Shown here: positions 48,704 to 60,011 of the stretch, one piece after another
Numbering within the stretch: position 1 is the first letter of the stretch
Layout of the letters: each line of letters opens with the position of its first letter
Assembly: GCA_946902985.2 (NCBI GenBank)
Contig: OX336389.2
Span: forward strand, 978,952,084 to 979,016,083
DNA from: Meconema thalassinum
Lineage: Eukaryota > Arthropoda > Insecta > Orthoptera > Tettigoniidae
Reading direction: 5' to 3'
DNA: 64,000 nucleotides
Program-made: the position numbers and the translations under genes
The notes under the pieces: generated by a model
The model's input: the letters and a program-made list of their open reading frames with translations, nothing else
What the model was told of the DNA's origin: nothing
Databases searched by the model: none

Positions 48704-48970
48704 TCTACTGTTGTTGTTGTCGTTGTTTTTCTTGTTGATTCTTTAGGGGTTTTGAGACATCATGGTCTTTTAGCCCCGTGTACTTGGGTGTGTGTAGAAG
48801 TTGTCTGATAACCTGTGTCACTGTGATGTCTGTAGGCTTACTAGTGTGCGTACATTTATACGAGGAAGAATTTGGGTAGGGAGCTGTTGTTGTTGTTGTT
48901 GTTTCATTTGAGATGCATGGACATCATGGTCATTTAACCACGTGTCCTTGGGTGAGTGTTAGTAGATGAG
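48704..48970 (+). repeat. Two ~183-bp spaced copies of a GTTGTTGTT-led repeat
   Basis: GTTGTTGTTGT runs at about 48710 and 48887 are each followed by TTTGAGACATCATGGTC or GCATGGACATCATGGTC, then TTT/AAC, CCGTGTAC/CCACGTGTCC and TTGGGTG. It is a short interspersed repeat or a local duplication. Confidence 0.6.
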
Positions 48971-49019
48971 AACTACCGGCTTAAAATAGTGACACTAGGC
49001 TCTCGGCTACGCTGACCCC

Positions 49020-49755
49020 CTCAGTCAAGTAAGATTTCATATATCTCGCGAACCATTAATCCTAGAGACTTGTATGAGAAGTCATAGGACTCGGATTGAC
49101 GCCCCCTTTCCTATGGATGACCTATTTTTACCCTAAGATAAAATCTTCCCTTACCTGGGGGGTGAAATAGTGATTTTTTATATACGCATGCGCACTTGTG
49201 GCTTTTGTAATATGGTGGGCTTTTTAAATGATTATTTATGGATTAGTTATTTTTTTATTTATCCAAATGACCCAAAACTAAAAGGTCATTGGTTTTAACA
49301 TCTCGCGAACCAATGATCGGATTTGTACATATGAGGTGACCTAGGACTAGGTGCGACGTCTCCTAATTTTCTACAGCCCCCCTAATTCAACCAAAGAACC
49401 AAAAACTAAAAGATCATCGGCTTTTTAATATCTCGCTAATCAATCATCGGATTTGGACGTTTGAGAGCTCCTAGGACTTGGGGTGATGCCCCCTCTTTTC
49501 CTATAGCCTCCCTATTTTAATTAAAGGACCCAAAACTGAAAGGTCATCGGCTTTTTCATATCTCGCTAACCAATAATGCTAAAGACTTGTACGAGGTGTC
49601 ATAGGGCCCGGCATGACGCCCTCTTTTTTTATGGCTCACTCATTTACCCAAATTACCAAAAACTTCAAGGTCATCGACCTGAGATTTAATAACTAATAAT
49701 CGGATTTGATCATATGAGGTGTCCTAGGTCTCGGGGTGACGTGACCTTTCGTATG
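49020..49755 (+). repeat. ~130-bp tandem array, left part
   Basis: Units share AAGGTCATCGGCTTTT, ATCTCGCTAACCAATAATCGG, GAGGTGTCCTAGGACTCGG and GTGACGCCCCCTTT. The TCTCGC landmark falls at 49044, 49301, 49431 and 49561, with the degraded one near 49690, so the period is about 130 bp. The array is split by the LTR at 49756 and resumes at 52697 in the same phase. Confidence 0.8.
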
Positions 49756-52696
49756 TGGTGTATTCTTTGGAATACACGGTAAGACAGAGTAAGCTTTTGC
49801 TTCTCTTTGCTTTAGTTCATCCCTTCCTTTTTCGCAAACACCAACAGTGATCTCCTGATTTCTCTTTGTTGGTATATGTTTCTTACACTACCTGTAAGTC
49901 TGTTCTAGATATATATCTTCCATGACCCACCTAGCGTCATCTAGCAGCGAATCTCAGAAGTTCCTCAATTTTTCCCTGCACAAGAGGACTTCTTTACCAA
50001 TCTGGTCACCAGATCTCGTCGCTATCGCCAGCTAACATCCCCGTGATCAAGAGAACTTCGTCTACTTTTTCACCCACCAGGCTGCACTAGTGACACCTGC
50101 TATCAACTCTTTGAAGACCATTTCATCAAGAGAAATTAATATTTCAAAGTTGGCTATTCTTATATGTATTCCTTTTGTCTCCTACCCCCACCTTTTTCCC
50201 TTCCCTGGTCTCTCCACGCTCCGTTGAGCTAGCCTCACTTGTGCGTCTGAAGTCAAACTAGTCAGTCGGAGCTTTATTAAAGCTCGTCTCCTCACCTCGA
50301 GAGACAAACTTTCAAATCTTCGCCATGTTGTGAATTCCTGACTAACGGTCACCTAAGGATTCGCCGTTCATCAGAAATGAGCTAAGTACTACTTCAACGT
50401 TCTTCAACTTATTTTAATTGATTTTAAATAGCTACATGCTTTTAATGATCATTTTATAGGCAGTGTGAGATTTCTTATGTGGAGCAATAATCATCCTTCG
50501 CGGGATTTTCTATGTTGGGCTTTTGTCTATCTAAGCCAATCTTAACATGAAGCAGCATTTCTTATGCTTATTAAATGAGAGATTTTCTCACAACGTGGGA
50601 CACCATTAAATTACCCACTGTCTATAAAATACTTAGCTCGTTCCACCGCTGGACTAACTTTTGTCCTATTCTTCAGTCATGATTGTTCTGGAATTTTCCA
50701 TGCCGAACAATTTATCTACGAGTTAAACCTTCTACTACTTTCCACTCACATATGGGAATACTTTTTTCAAACTAAGGAATCTTCCTTATGAACTGCTAAT
50801 CAATATCTAATTTTTCTTCCTCCGTTGGGATTTTTCTGGTGCATTCAACTATAACCTACAAGTTTTTCAAGCAATAGACTCTCGCAAATCTAGTGTAACT
50901 AGTTATTTTCCACCATTGCAATAACTTTCTTTGCCATCAACTTCTTGTGCTACTACAGTGAACTTTTCAACTATATCAACAGACTATAGTGAAAACAGTG
51001 CCTGTTTAACTTTTCATCCGCGTCGCGCTCGTCCGAGTACAATAAATACGGCCATGAACACTCTTCCACAATCCCATTTGATCTTTCCCAAACCCTTTAC
51101 TAACGAACTAAAATAATAAAATTGTTACTTTAGGTCTTTTTTCAATGAGGTGTCACTCTCAATAAGTGCCCTCTCTTACTTGCTCCACGTATAACGAATT
51201 AATGTCTGTAAAACTTTGTGTCTAGTACACGCCTTAAATTATATTGTTTCTCCCTTCTAATGAGGGAATCCAGTTCTTTTTACTCAAAATTGAGTTATCT
51301 CTAGGTTTCACGAAAGGGAAATTTGCCCTATTTTTCTCGTGATCCCTACCCCCATAGGAGTTCTAGAAACTTCCTTTCAATTTTTCTCTTCAGGTTTCAC
51401 AATAAGTAACTGCCCTATTTGTATAATCGCCAAATGTAGCTCTGTATTAATACAAGAAGTTATAGAAACTTCTATTTCATTTCTTCCTGTTTTTTGTTGT
51501 TGTTACTTTCGAAGTTGTTATTTGTTCATATTTCTGAGATACCTATCTAGAAATCCTTAAAGTACACATCTTGTACTTGATTTATTGTTTAACCTTAATT
51601 ACGTAAATTATCTTTAAATTTCCCATTTGTTAATCTTAACAACTTTCAAAATCTTACGAAGATTTTAAAGCATATAAAAGGTTTAAAACCAAAAGAATTG
51701 TCCATTGCCTGGCGCAAGCTTTAGATGTTTTCGGAGGTCTGCGTCCTCAATTGTTTACAAAATCAAAATTATATATTTGTCACATAAACTACTTCTTTTT
51801 ACATTGTTAAATAAATTAAGATTTGTTCTTTTGATTTATCATTTCTCAAACATAACGGTTAGGCAAGTTCCTGTCTTCCTTGACTCTTACTAGGTTTATG
51901 CCCTCTTTAATAAAAATAAATCCATTGATAGGGTTTTCACTACTTGTTGCATTTGAGCAAGAACTCTTAGTTATTAACTTAGTAAAGTCTCTCTTAGCTT
52001 TAATAGCTAATTCTAACTGGCCAGTAAGGCAAGCATAGCTCGCTACGCCAGCTTCCTGCTTGTGGAGATTCTCTCTACCACTTATGGTTGGTTTTTCAAA
52101 ATGTAAGTGTTTCCCATTGTCTAAACTTTTAGTCGGCGCCTTGCTGGGTAAAAACTTAGTCATTTCTAAATGCAACTATTGGTACACCTACCAAAATTAT
52201 TCCCAAGGTTATAATTGCTTTATCCCTATCCTTCTTGGAAGCATTCGGTCGCTCTTTAGAAATTCTACAATTTCAAGAACTAAAATATCACGGCTGATTC
52301 AAATTATTTGTACTCTTCAAAATACTTGTTTAGAAACAAACTCCTTTGATCAGTTACACAATAAGTCTGTTACTCTTTCTCTTGCCAGACCACCACCCTT
52401 CCCCATAGTAGGTATCTTTATGCTTGAGAGGGAATACGCAATAGCAACTTTCTTGCGAATAGCCCAAGTTCCAGCTGCGTTTCCTGTTAGCTTCGCCCAG
52501 GTCCCTACCAACTGTAGGTATCGGAAAGCGGATTTGCAGTGGCAGCTGCCTTTGAGTATACTTAAAGTTAAAATTATAACTTCTGTTGGACTCTCGTCCT
52601 ATTTCTCCATCCTTTTTCTCCAGTCCGAAACCCACTTCCTTTTCTTCATCATCTTCCCTTGGGGGTTAGGTTATTCCCAACCTAATAATCTACCCA
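49756..52696 (-). mobile_element. Family A solo LTR, 2941 bp, minus strand, 5-bp target duplication
   Basis: On the minus strand it begins TGGGTAGATTATTAGG (52696) and ends with the hairpin and CCA at 49756. GTATG flanks both sides (49751-49755, 52697-52701). It sits inside a 130-bp repeat unit whose two halves match up once it is removed. Part matches 15862-16815 and part matches 1-1030, so it is the longest version of this LTR. It has minus-strand frames at 52635-52354 (93 codons) and 52175-51846 (109 codons, begins MHLEMTKFLPSKAPTKSLDN). Neither shows a known domain. A 2.9-kb LTR is unusually long for Ty3-like elements. Confidence 0.93.
51846..52175 (-). CDS. Unassigned 109-codon frame inside the family A LTR
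   Basis: The composition is protein-like (KPTISGRENLHKQEAGVASY, then CLTGQLELAIKAKRDFTKLI). Most of it is deleted in the solo LTR at 15862-17343. No domain recognised. It could be an accessory ORF carried by a long LTR or a chance frame. Confidence 0.25.
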   Translation of the reverse strand: MHLEMTKFLPSKAPTKSLDNGKHLHFEKPTISGRENLHKQEAGVASYACLTGQLELAIKAKRDFTKLITKSSCSNATSSENPINGFIFIKEGINLVRVKEDRNLPNRYV

Positions 52697-53490
52697 GTAT
52701 GGTCAATGAATATAGCCAAAATGCCCAAAACGGCAAGGTCATCGACCTGGGATTTTATAAACCAATAATCGGATTTGTACCTACAGTAATTATAAGGTGT
52801 TGTAGGACTCGGGTGATGCTCTCTTTGCTATAATGCGCTTATTTTATAGATTTGCCCAAATGTTAACAAACAGCTAGGTCATCCGCTTATTATATTTTGT
52901 GAACCAATAACGCTAGTGACTTTTGTGTGGGCTCACACGTAAGCTTTCATGCCCGTTTTACCGAGGACCATGGATTTAACCAAAATGTTATGCCAAAGGG
53001 AGAGACCCATTTTATTTATACGCGAATGTACTTGGCTTTGAGACACGTGACCAGGGGTAAGACTTTATCGGCTTTTTTAAACTAATTATGGATAAAAGAG
53101 TTACTTAGCTCACAGCGTACACCGTGACCGTTAAAGCAGGCACTGCGACCGCATGTCGCAGCCCGGTAACCTGATATTTCATGAACACATTATTTGAGAG
53201 GGTCATGTGGCGCCTCGTTTTAAGAGTTTTTTTTTAAATTTTTCCTATGGTGCATTAATTTACTCAAATGACCCAAAACTGCAAGGTCATCTGCTTTTAA
53301 TATTTTGCTAACCAATGATTGGATTTTGACACACGAGATGTCATAGGATATAGGATGACCAAACCTTTCCCATGACCCATGAATTTACCCATAATACCCA
53401 AAACTGAAAGGTTATTGACCTTAGATTTAATAACCCAATAATCGGATTTGGACACGTGAAGTGTTATATGGCTTTGCGAACCCAAGATTT
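52697..53490 (+). repeat. ~130-bp tandem array, right part
   Basis: Continues the array from 49755: AAGGTCATCGACCTGGGAT at about 52735, TAGGTCATCCGC at about 52875, AAGGTCATCTGC at about 53282 and AAAGGTTATTGACC at about 53408, each followed by ACCAATRATCGG-type words. Units are more diverged than on the left. Confidence 0.7.
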
Positions 53491-53548
53491 GTTGAATTTA
53501 TTGTAAACACCTGATTTATTATTTAAATTAAAGCATGCACGATTTTTA

Positions 53549-53755
53549 ATTTTTGATTTTTGATTTTTGATTTTTGATTTTTGATTTTTGATTTTTGATT
53601 TTTGATTTTTGATTTTTGATTTTTGATTTTTGATTTTTGATTTTTGATTTTTGATTTTTGATTTTTGATTTTTGATTTTTGATTTTAGATTTAAGATTTA
53701 AGATTTAAGATTTTAGATGTTTGATTTTATATTATAGATTTTAGATTTTGCGAAA
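53549..53755 (+). repeat. Heptamer (GATTTTT)n array
   Basis: About 19 perfect copies of GATTTTT run from 53555 to 53687. They then degenerate into GATTTTA, GATTTAA and TTAGATT variants to about 53755. A related degenerate tract recurs at 54105-54160 and 54270-54345. Confidence 0.9.
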
Positions 53756-53807
53756 AGACCAAACCATAATGTCATGACTTGAAATTTTCCGTAACTAATT
53801 ATTAAAG

Positions 53808-54039
53808 AGAAAAATAAAATTTATTGGACATGGCATCAGACACAATACTTTCATCGTTAACATTCTTGAAAGGAAAATGCTGGGAAAGAAAGGAAGAGGA
53901 CGGCCTTGGATGAAGCATTTGGAAGACATCAAGAATAGAATGGGATATGAGAATTACATGGAACTGAAACGATCCGCCAACGACAGGAGAGTGCGGTTGC
54001 ATCGACAAGGCATTATCCTTTAGAATATTAATGAAAATG
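53808..54039 (+). pseudogene. 5'-truncated LINE insertion carrying an RT C-terminal tail
   Basis: The frame 53808-54023 reads KFIGHGIRHNTF, then GKKGRGRPWMKHLEDIKNRM and NDRRVRLHRQGIIL before TAG. This is the GHxxR ... GRP ... W tail found after the RT of many LINE/Jockey-RTE type elements. ATTAAAG lies on both sides (53801-53807 and 54040-54046). Removing it restores a unit whose uninterrupted twin is at about 54160-54265 (GACCAAACCATAATGTCRTG ... GGAATTACATTCCC). So this is a 232-bp truncated LINE copy, unrelated to the LINE at 18.6-22.7 kb by sequence. Confidence 0.8.
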
Positions 54040-54104
54040 ATTAAAGAAAGACATATAAGGAATTATATTACTTGGAATTACATTCCCTTTACTATGGATT
54101 ATTT

Positions 54105-54345
54105 ATTTTTAAATTTTAGATTTTAGATTTTTGATTTTAGATTTTAGATTTTACATTTTTCAAAAAGACCAAACCATAATGTCGTGACTTGGCATTTTCG
54201 GTAACTAATTATTAAAGAAAGTTATATAAGAATTTGTATTACTTGGAATTACATTCCCTTTACTATGATTTTTTAAGATTTTAGATTTTAGACTATACAT
54301 TTTAGATCTTAGTTTCTAATTTTAGATTTTAGATTTTACATTTAG
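54105..54345 (+). repeat. GATTTTAGA arrays and a duplicated 100-bp unit
   Basis: Degenerate GATTTTAGATTTT tracts flank a copy of the unit AAAAGACCAAACCATAATGT ... ACTTGGAATTACATTCCC. The other copy is at 53753-54100 and is interrupted by the LINE fragment. Confidence 0.7.
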
Positions 54346-55356
54346 CAAACAGACCCAACTTAAAGGCTATTGACTCGACATATTTGGTAACTAATTAATA
54401 CTAGATGATGATTGACTAGAGATTTTGTGAACAAATACTTAAATTTTATTTATTACAAACATCGGATCAGCAGTTAGAGTACCACAAGCTAGCCTATATC
54501 TTTACCTGGTTAACCGTGCTGTAAGAATTTAAAGAAATACATTTTGTTTGAATATGACTGTACCTTTTATTGACTTGAGATTTCCTAATTCAATAATTTG
54601 ATAATGTTATACATTAGCTTGAATGAAAAAGCGCAAACCCTTTTATTGCCAAGGCAAGTTATTTTTTACTTTGGACTTGGAGACGTAACTAGAATTTTAA
54701 GTTTCATAAATATCTTTTTAAAATGTTATACATATTTAAGAGCAAGAATGGGATTACACAAAGTTATGTAACATGATAACTGACGGACTGCAACAGGATA
54801 GCACGAGCAAGAGATTTTTAAGATGACTATTAATGGATTTATAAATTATTTATTTAATTAATTAATTATTTAATAATTATTACACACAGCAATGTAGGTA
54901 GACAAATGATTACACTATACGTTAAGACTAATGTTTTAGGCCTTGAGGGGCCTTGCAATATGAATTTGCTAACCAAACACGAGTTAACTACCAGGGAACA
55001 CTTAGGTGACTATGCCTGTTATTGACCAGTGAGTTGGGTTCTAGAGAGCAGCCCGCCAGTTTGGTTTATATACAACAGATACTTAGGCCTATATAGAAAC
55101 TGAGTGATCATGTGGGATTTTTACAACAACAAAAAACGAGACATTATACCAGAAACGATTAGTATAACCATGTAAAGATAACCAAAATAGCCGTTGTGTA
55201 ACGGCAAATGCTAGTCACAGGCACTGGCTAATTACTATACATATAAACAGGGTTACCAGAAATTTGTGAATATTCAATTAATTTTCCTAAAATTATTATA
55301 AGATGCCCTTAACTCTTTATTAAACACAAAGTTCACGGGACAGCCACGATACGTAC
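54346..55356. other. AT-rich flank of the family B element
   Basis: No gene or repeat edge is recognised. The final bases before the LTR are ACGTAC. The matching target duplicate would lie beyond the window end. Confidence 0.4.
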
Positions 55357-56404
55357 TGCCCCCGTAAAATAAATTATAAGGGATGAAAATGGGAATAATA
55401 CATTTTTTTTCAAAGCCAATGATAAAATTTAACCAACTTGGCAGAACCAGTCGTGAGGCGACGTCGAGCAAGGAGAGAAATTCCGTCACGTGATTATATT
55501 GCGCAATGGAAGTTTCTAGATGCTTGGAATCGACCTAGCAACAGCGAATATTCCCAGGATTTGTTTAAATATTGTTATAAATTATCCCATTGGATATGAG
55601 CTTACAGCCAATTGGAAGAAGTTTTATAGAAGACGGGAGTTCCAGTAACTAAATTTTTATGGATATTTAATTCATTTAAGCCCTTTGAGAGTGAATTTAT
55701 ATATTGGAAAAGAGAAGAATATGATAATAAATTATTGGAAATATTTTATAAGTCAATAGCAGGTCGCTATTGGAAGAAATAAGCGATTTGCTAGAGCCCG
55801 CGCGAATTCGAGAGGGAACTCGAAAAGGCGGCTAAAATCGGTAGACTTGGAGGGGAGACGCCAAGCACCGGGGCTCTTGTGTATCTGAACGTCGAAGAGG
55901 TCAGACGTGTGCGATTGGAAGAGAAAGGAGTTCCGAGTGTTTCACCGGTCTTGAAGAAGGCGACCCGTGGAGACAAGGCATAAGCAAGGGCGGAATTAGG
56001 AGACGACCGCACCTTGAATCTAGGTGAAGTTGCGAGGATCATATATACCGCAATCACTTCGGTCTGATCGGCTTCAGAGAATTTATTTCAACTACATATT
56101 GTAGCTGACTAGCAGATATTGTATATTACAAACTTCCAGAAGTTTGAGAGAAGTATTTCAGCAATTATAAGCAGTTTTGTGAAGCGCGAGAAAAGTGTTT
56201 CTTTCCAGCGCGATACGACACTTTGTCCGAGCGACTGCAGCTCAGGCAACAGCCACCCGTGAGTACGAGTGCATATTAATATTGCTTGTGTGGAACTGTA
56301 TTACAACACTTAGGATGGAGATGTATTCCATAGTGAAGAACAATATTCAGTCTAGTATTATGAAGATTATTATGGACTAAATTATTATGTGCGCCAGGAG
56401 TATA
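55357..56404 (+). mobile_element. Family B 5' LTR (portion shared with the 3' copy)
   Basis: It begins TGCCCCCGTAAAAT. Only the first ~1050 bp can be compared because the 3' copy runs off the window, so the true right end is to the right of 56404. An end at CA 59407-59408 followed by TGGTGCTTCGG at 59411, as a possible primer-binding site, would make a 4.05-kb LTR, but I cannot confirm that tRNA match. The two copies differ most in the first 100 bp, where the 3' copy has about 20 extra bases. Confidence 0.88.
55795..55983 (+). CDS. Coding-like 62-codon frame inside the family B LTR
   Basis: The plus-strand frame after TAG at 55792-55794 reads SPREFERELEKAAKIGRLGG ... ALVYLNVEEVRRVRLEEKG and ends at TAA 55981-55983. 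It has the charge pattern and heptad hints of real protein and no Met. GATTTGCTAG just before it would serve as a splice acceptor. The 3' LTR copy keeps the frame, but an AAG codon is changed to TAG near 63549. It may be a spliced leader exon of gag or a captured fragment. The minus strand is also open here. Confidence 0.3.
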   Translation, partial: SPREFERELEKAAKIGRLGGETPSTGALVYLNVEEVRRVRLEEKGVPSVSPVLKKATRGDKA

Positions 56405-59400
56405 GGCAGATAGAAGCAATATAGTCAGCGATGGAGCTTCGTTACAGGAGACTGTTCGTGAATGTCTACTTAGTGAGCAATCATGAGACTTGATGCACAA
56501 CTCTATTCTCGTGCATTCTTGTCAAACATGAGCTCGACATTAACATCAGAGACTACAGAACGATGTTCAGATTCCATCTACACGAATGTTCGTTATACGA
56601 GTGAGGTCCAAGACTTTCTCTTCAAATGCCTTTTGAGGTGGAAAGCAGAACGTTCGACGCTACTCACTGTTATGATGAGACTGTGCTGTGACGGAGATAA
56701 AAGAACCATCAAGATTATCGAGAGGTCCAGGGTTATCCCGGTCACAAGGAAGATGATGATTGGAGGCCCGCAGTTCGATTCCGGTCGGAGCTTGCTGTTT
56801 CCAGTGGGGGAATTCGTTCCTTTCCTGAGGTCGCGAGTTCGTGGAGACGAGCTAGGATCCAGCCCAGATCGTTGGGAGATGTAACATCCGAGTATTTTGT
56901 TATACTCTATCTTGATCTTCTAGACTTCGAGATCAGGTAGCAGTGTTCACTAATCTTGTAGTTAGAGCTTGTAGAGACATTTTCTGAGCAAATCCTTTAT
57001 CCATTTTTCGACACAGTATTTATGTACTCCATGTATAGCATTTTTATTCTTCGAAATTTATTGTAGTGATCGTCCTGCGACGCTATCAACTTCGTTTGTT
57101 AGGAATCCAGTTTCTGAACTGAGATTATTTACTTGTTCGAGGAACAAGCTTTTGTTATTTCCTTTAAGGAACAGTAATTTATTTTCGACGTTTTTGAATT
57201 CATTCTGAATGCAGGTGATATACATTTTCGTCTATGTTACCCATTCAATTAATTTTTATTAGTTTAATTTGGGCATTTTATCCGTAGAGAAGAAACGTCA
57301 AGAAAGAAGATCTTGGTAGTGATATATTGTGAAATATCATGTCACATTGTGGAAAAGAAACATTTAACGTGGAAACGATTATTATCGTCAGAACTCATAG
57401 ACATTCGTTCTGAATGAAGAGAATACGAATTTGACTAACTGTAAGTTTTTATTGAAGAAAGCTATGAACTGTCAGTCATTTAATTTATTGGAAGCTAGAA
57501 TCTTCTTGGAAGATTAATTATCATCCGACGTTAGGGTAGTTATCGTTTGATATCCTCGTCGTGATAGATTCTTGTTGGACACAAACACATAGATATGATG
57601 TTGTGATTAAATATTTACGATGAGTAATATCATGTCACGTTGTAGACAAAATATTCCTTCCTCGATTAAAGTCGAACCCAGATGTGTGAAGAAGAGATGT
57701 AGTATTTTTTATTAAATGTAAGCACGACAGTTTATACTTATCAGAGTATCGTTTCAAGAGTATTAAGTGAGGAGGTCAGTATCGGAAATTCCAAAGGTCG
57801 TTAAGATGTATAAATTAATAATTTATCAATTGTTGTTATTGTTCATGAGACCAGCGATTGTGGTGACAACGCTGAGGAATTATGCCCCTTTTTAAGGGAT
57901 GCCAGGTTGAAAGAAGTGGAGTTGATAACCCTTTGATAGTGGTTTGTCATGTATTTCCGTATGTAGTTGGCATACGAGGTTATTGCGAAGGTGTGTTCCG
58001 CATTTTAAAGTACAATCATTGCGTGGGCATGACTAGGATTGGCATGACATTTGAAGTGTGAGTAGAGAGTACTCCTTATTTTGTTATACACGACCTGGGA
58101 TTTAGAGAGGACAGGAAGGGTCACGGTTGAAATTGGAACAGGAAATTGATGATGACAGCTGTTATGCTATACTCTTATCGAGATTATTAAGCCCAAACAT
58201 GTAACGGTATATGTTTCACCTTAAGTGGTCGAATGTATTTAAAACTATTTTGACACCAGATCAGAGAGGAGAGACTGGTGGTGGTTATTTCTGGTGATGT
58301 AGAAGATTTTATGGATCACAGTTCACTGTATTTGACATAACTGTTAGATCAGAGCACAGGCTCGAGTGTATTTAGACGCTATTACTATGAAAGGACTATA
58401 GCTGGTGCTATAAGCGTCATTATAAATTCATTTAGTGTTAACCTTTATTATTTGCCAATCGAGTGTATAACATGTTAGGCATAGGAAGTTTAGAGTTTGT
58501 TTAACGTAGAGGTTAGAGTATGAATGAGTATGTGACTGTATGTGGTTTGTTTCTTGTTCAGTGCGAATGAAATGAACTCCATTGGGACGTCACAATACGA
58601 GAGTATGAATGTTAGTGTGTGTAGAAGTTTTATGTCAGTAGCAGGTAGGATTTGCGTACAGTTCACGTATTTGTCTGACGTGAATCCGCTTCAATGTAAC
58701 ACAGCTTTTATTGTTATGGAGAGCTCATTTGTGGACCAGGCGGGAATAGCGAGGACTTCTTTAAAACTCGTTTCTAGCCAAGGCCATAGCTCGGCCAGGC
58801 CACACAAATGGGGAGAGATGTTGCGAACCGCACGGCTCGCGCTCTTTCTTTTTTAAACCAGTTAGACTGGGAATGCGACGGTGAATGTTATGTCATCGGA
58901 CACGTGGCAGGGGTCACGTGCGCCGAGCGCCCATATGTTCTTGGGAGCGTGCCAGAAGAATGTAAATACACAGAGGTGTGTAACTGTTGTACAGCTTGAT
59001 GTATGGACACAAGCTACACCAAATTTTGTCATAATGTTCATAGAACGCATTTCTGTCAGTGGCGTGAGTGTAGAGATGAGCGAATGGGAGTGTGTTTTTT
59101 TATTTTATTGTGTGAATGTTTAGCCCTAGTTTACATTTTGTTATTAAATCGTTTAGTTTTATTAGAAGCCGTGTCGTCATGATTATTTTAGATATAAGGA
59201 GATGCAACTGTGAAACCCATTATAGGTCCAGAGAGGCTGACCACGAGATCCCCGAGAATAAGGTAGGTGTTTTACTGCGAGCTAAGTGTATTTTTCTTGT
59301 AATTCACAGTTGTATTGTAATTTCCGCCACGTATATTCGCGAGGGTCTAGTTGGAGGTAGATCCTTGACTTGTATTTTGCTTCGGAGCAGTCAGGGTCTA

Positions 59401-60011
59401 TGAATCCAGCTGGTGCTTCGGATATCCAACAGACCGCCTCTAGATTATACGGGGACAGTGGAAAGATGGCACCCTAGACTTAGGGGCCAAGAAAATAGCT
59501 TCGTGAGGCCATTTAGAAGCTATCCAGTTGACAGCTTAATTTTTAAGGTTATGGGATTAATGAACCATATCATCTGCGATGAGCTAGAGTGTAATTATAT
59601 AGGTTATAGTTGCTTTGTTTTTTTTTTAAATTGCACTCAAACGTAGGATCAGATCTTATGGATAGCCTGAGAGAGGAGTAATAGGTTATATTTTTCGGAA
59701 TGACCTATGATCTGAATCTATTTTCATTTTACCGGCTCATGGTTATTGATAGCCATGCTAATGTAAAGCTAACTTGTTTAATGGTAATAAATGTAAATAT
59801 TCTTTATGGTAGTATATCTAAAATAAATCACACGCCAACGTTTAGGTACTGGTATTTTTGGATAAGACGTATGGTGATTTAGCATTAAGTTAATGTTAAG
59901 GCGAGACGATAAGATGCTCTAATACATGGATTGAAAGGATGCTCTAAAGTGTTGCTATATTGATCTATTTGTTTGTACTCCTATAGCACTTTTATTATTG
60001 ATATTGTTGTA
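56405..60011 (+). other. Rest of 5' LTR and/or leader of family B element; no gene called
   Basis: 3.6 kb of non-repetitive sequence between the shared LTR part and gag. A 133-codon frame at 56483-56884 and a 104-codon frame at 58542-58856 show no domain. CAGTTCGATTCCGGTCGG at about 56770-56787 resembles a Pol III B box. Such a long leader is typical of non-autonomous elements with long LTRs. Confidence 0.45.

Noticed and set aside
53549..53755. Regular short repeats that could be taken for a CRISPR array
   Set aside because: The unit is 7 bp with no spacers. It is a heptamer satellite in a eukaryotic context.
55791..56057. 88-codon minus-strand ORF found in both family B LTRs
   Set aside because: Its presence in both copies only reflects LTR identity. 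The plus frame has the better protein-like charge pattern.
56770..56787. tRNA gene suggested by a B-box-like word in the family B leader
   Set aside because: No A box at proper distance and no cloverleaf arms.
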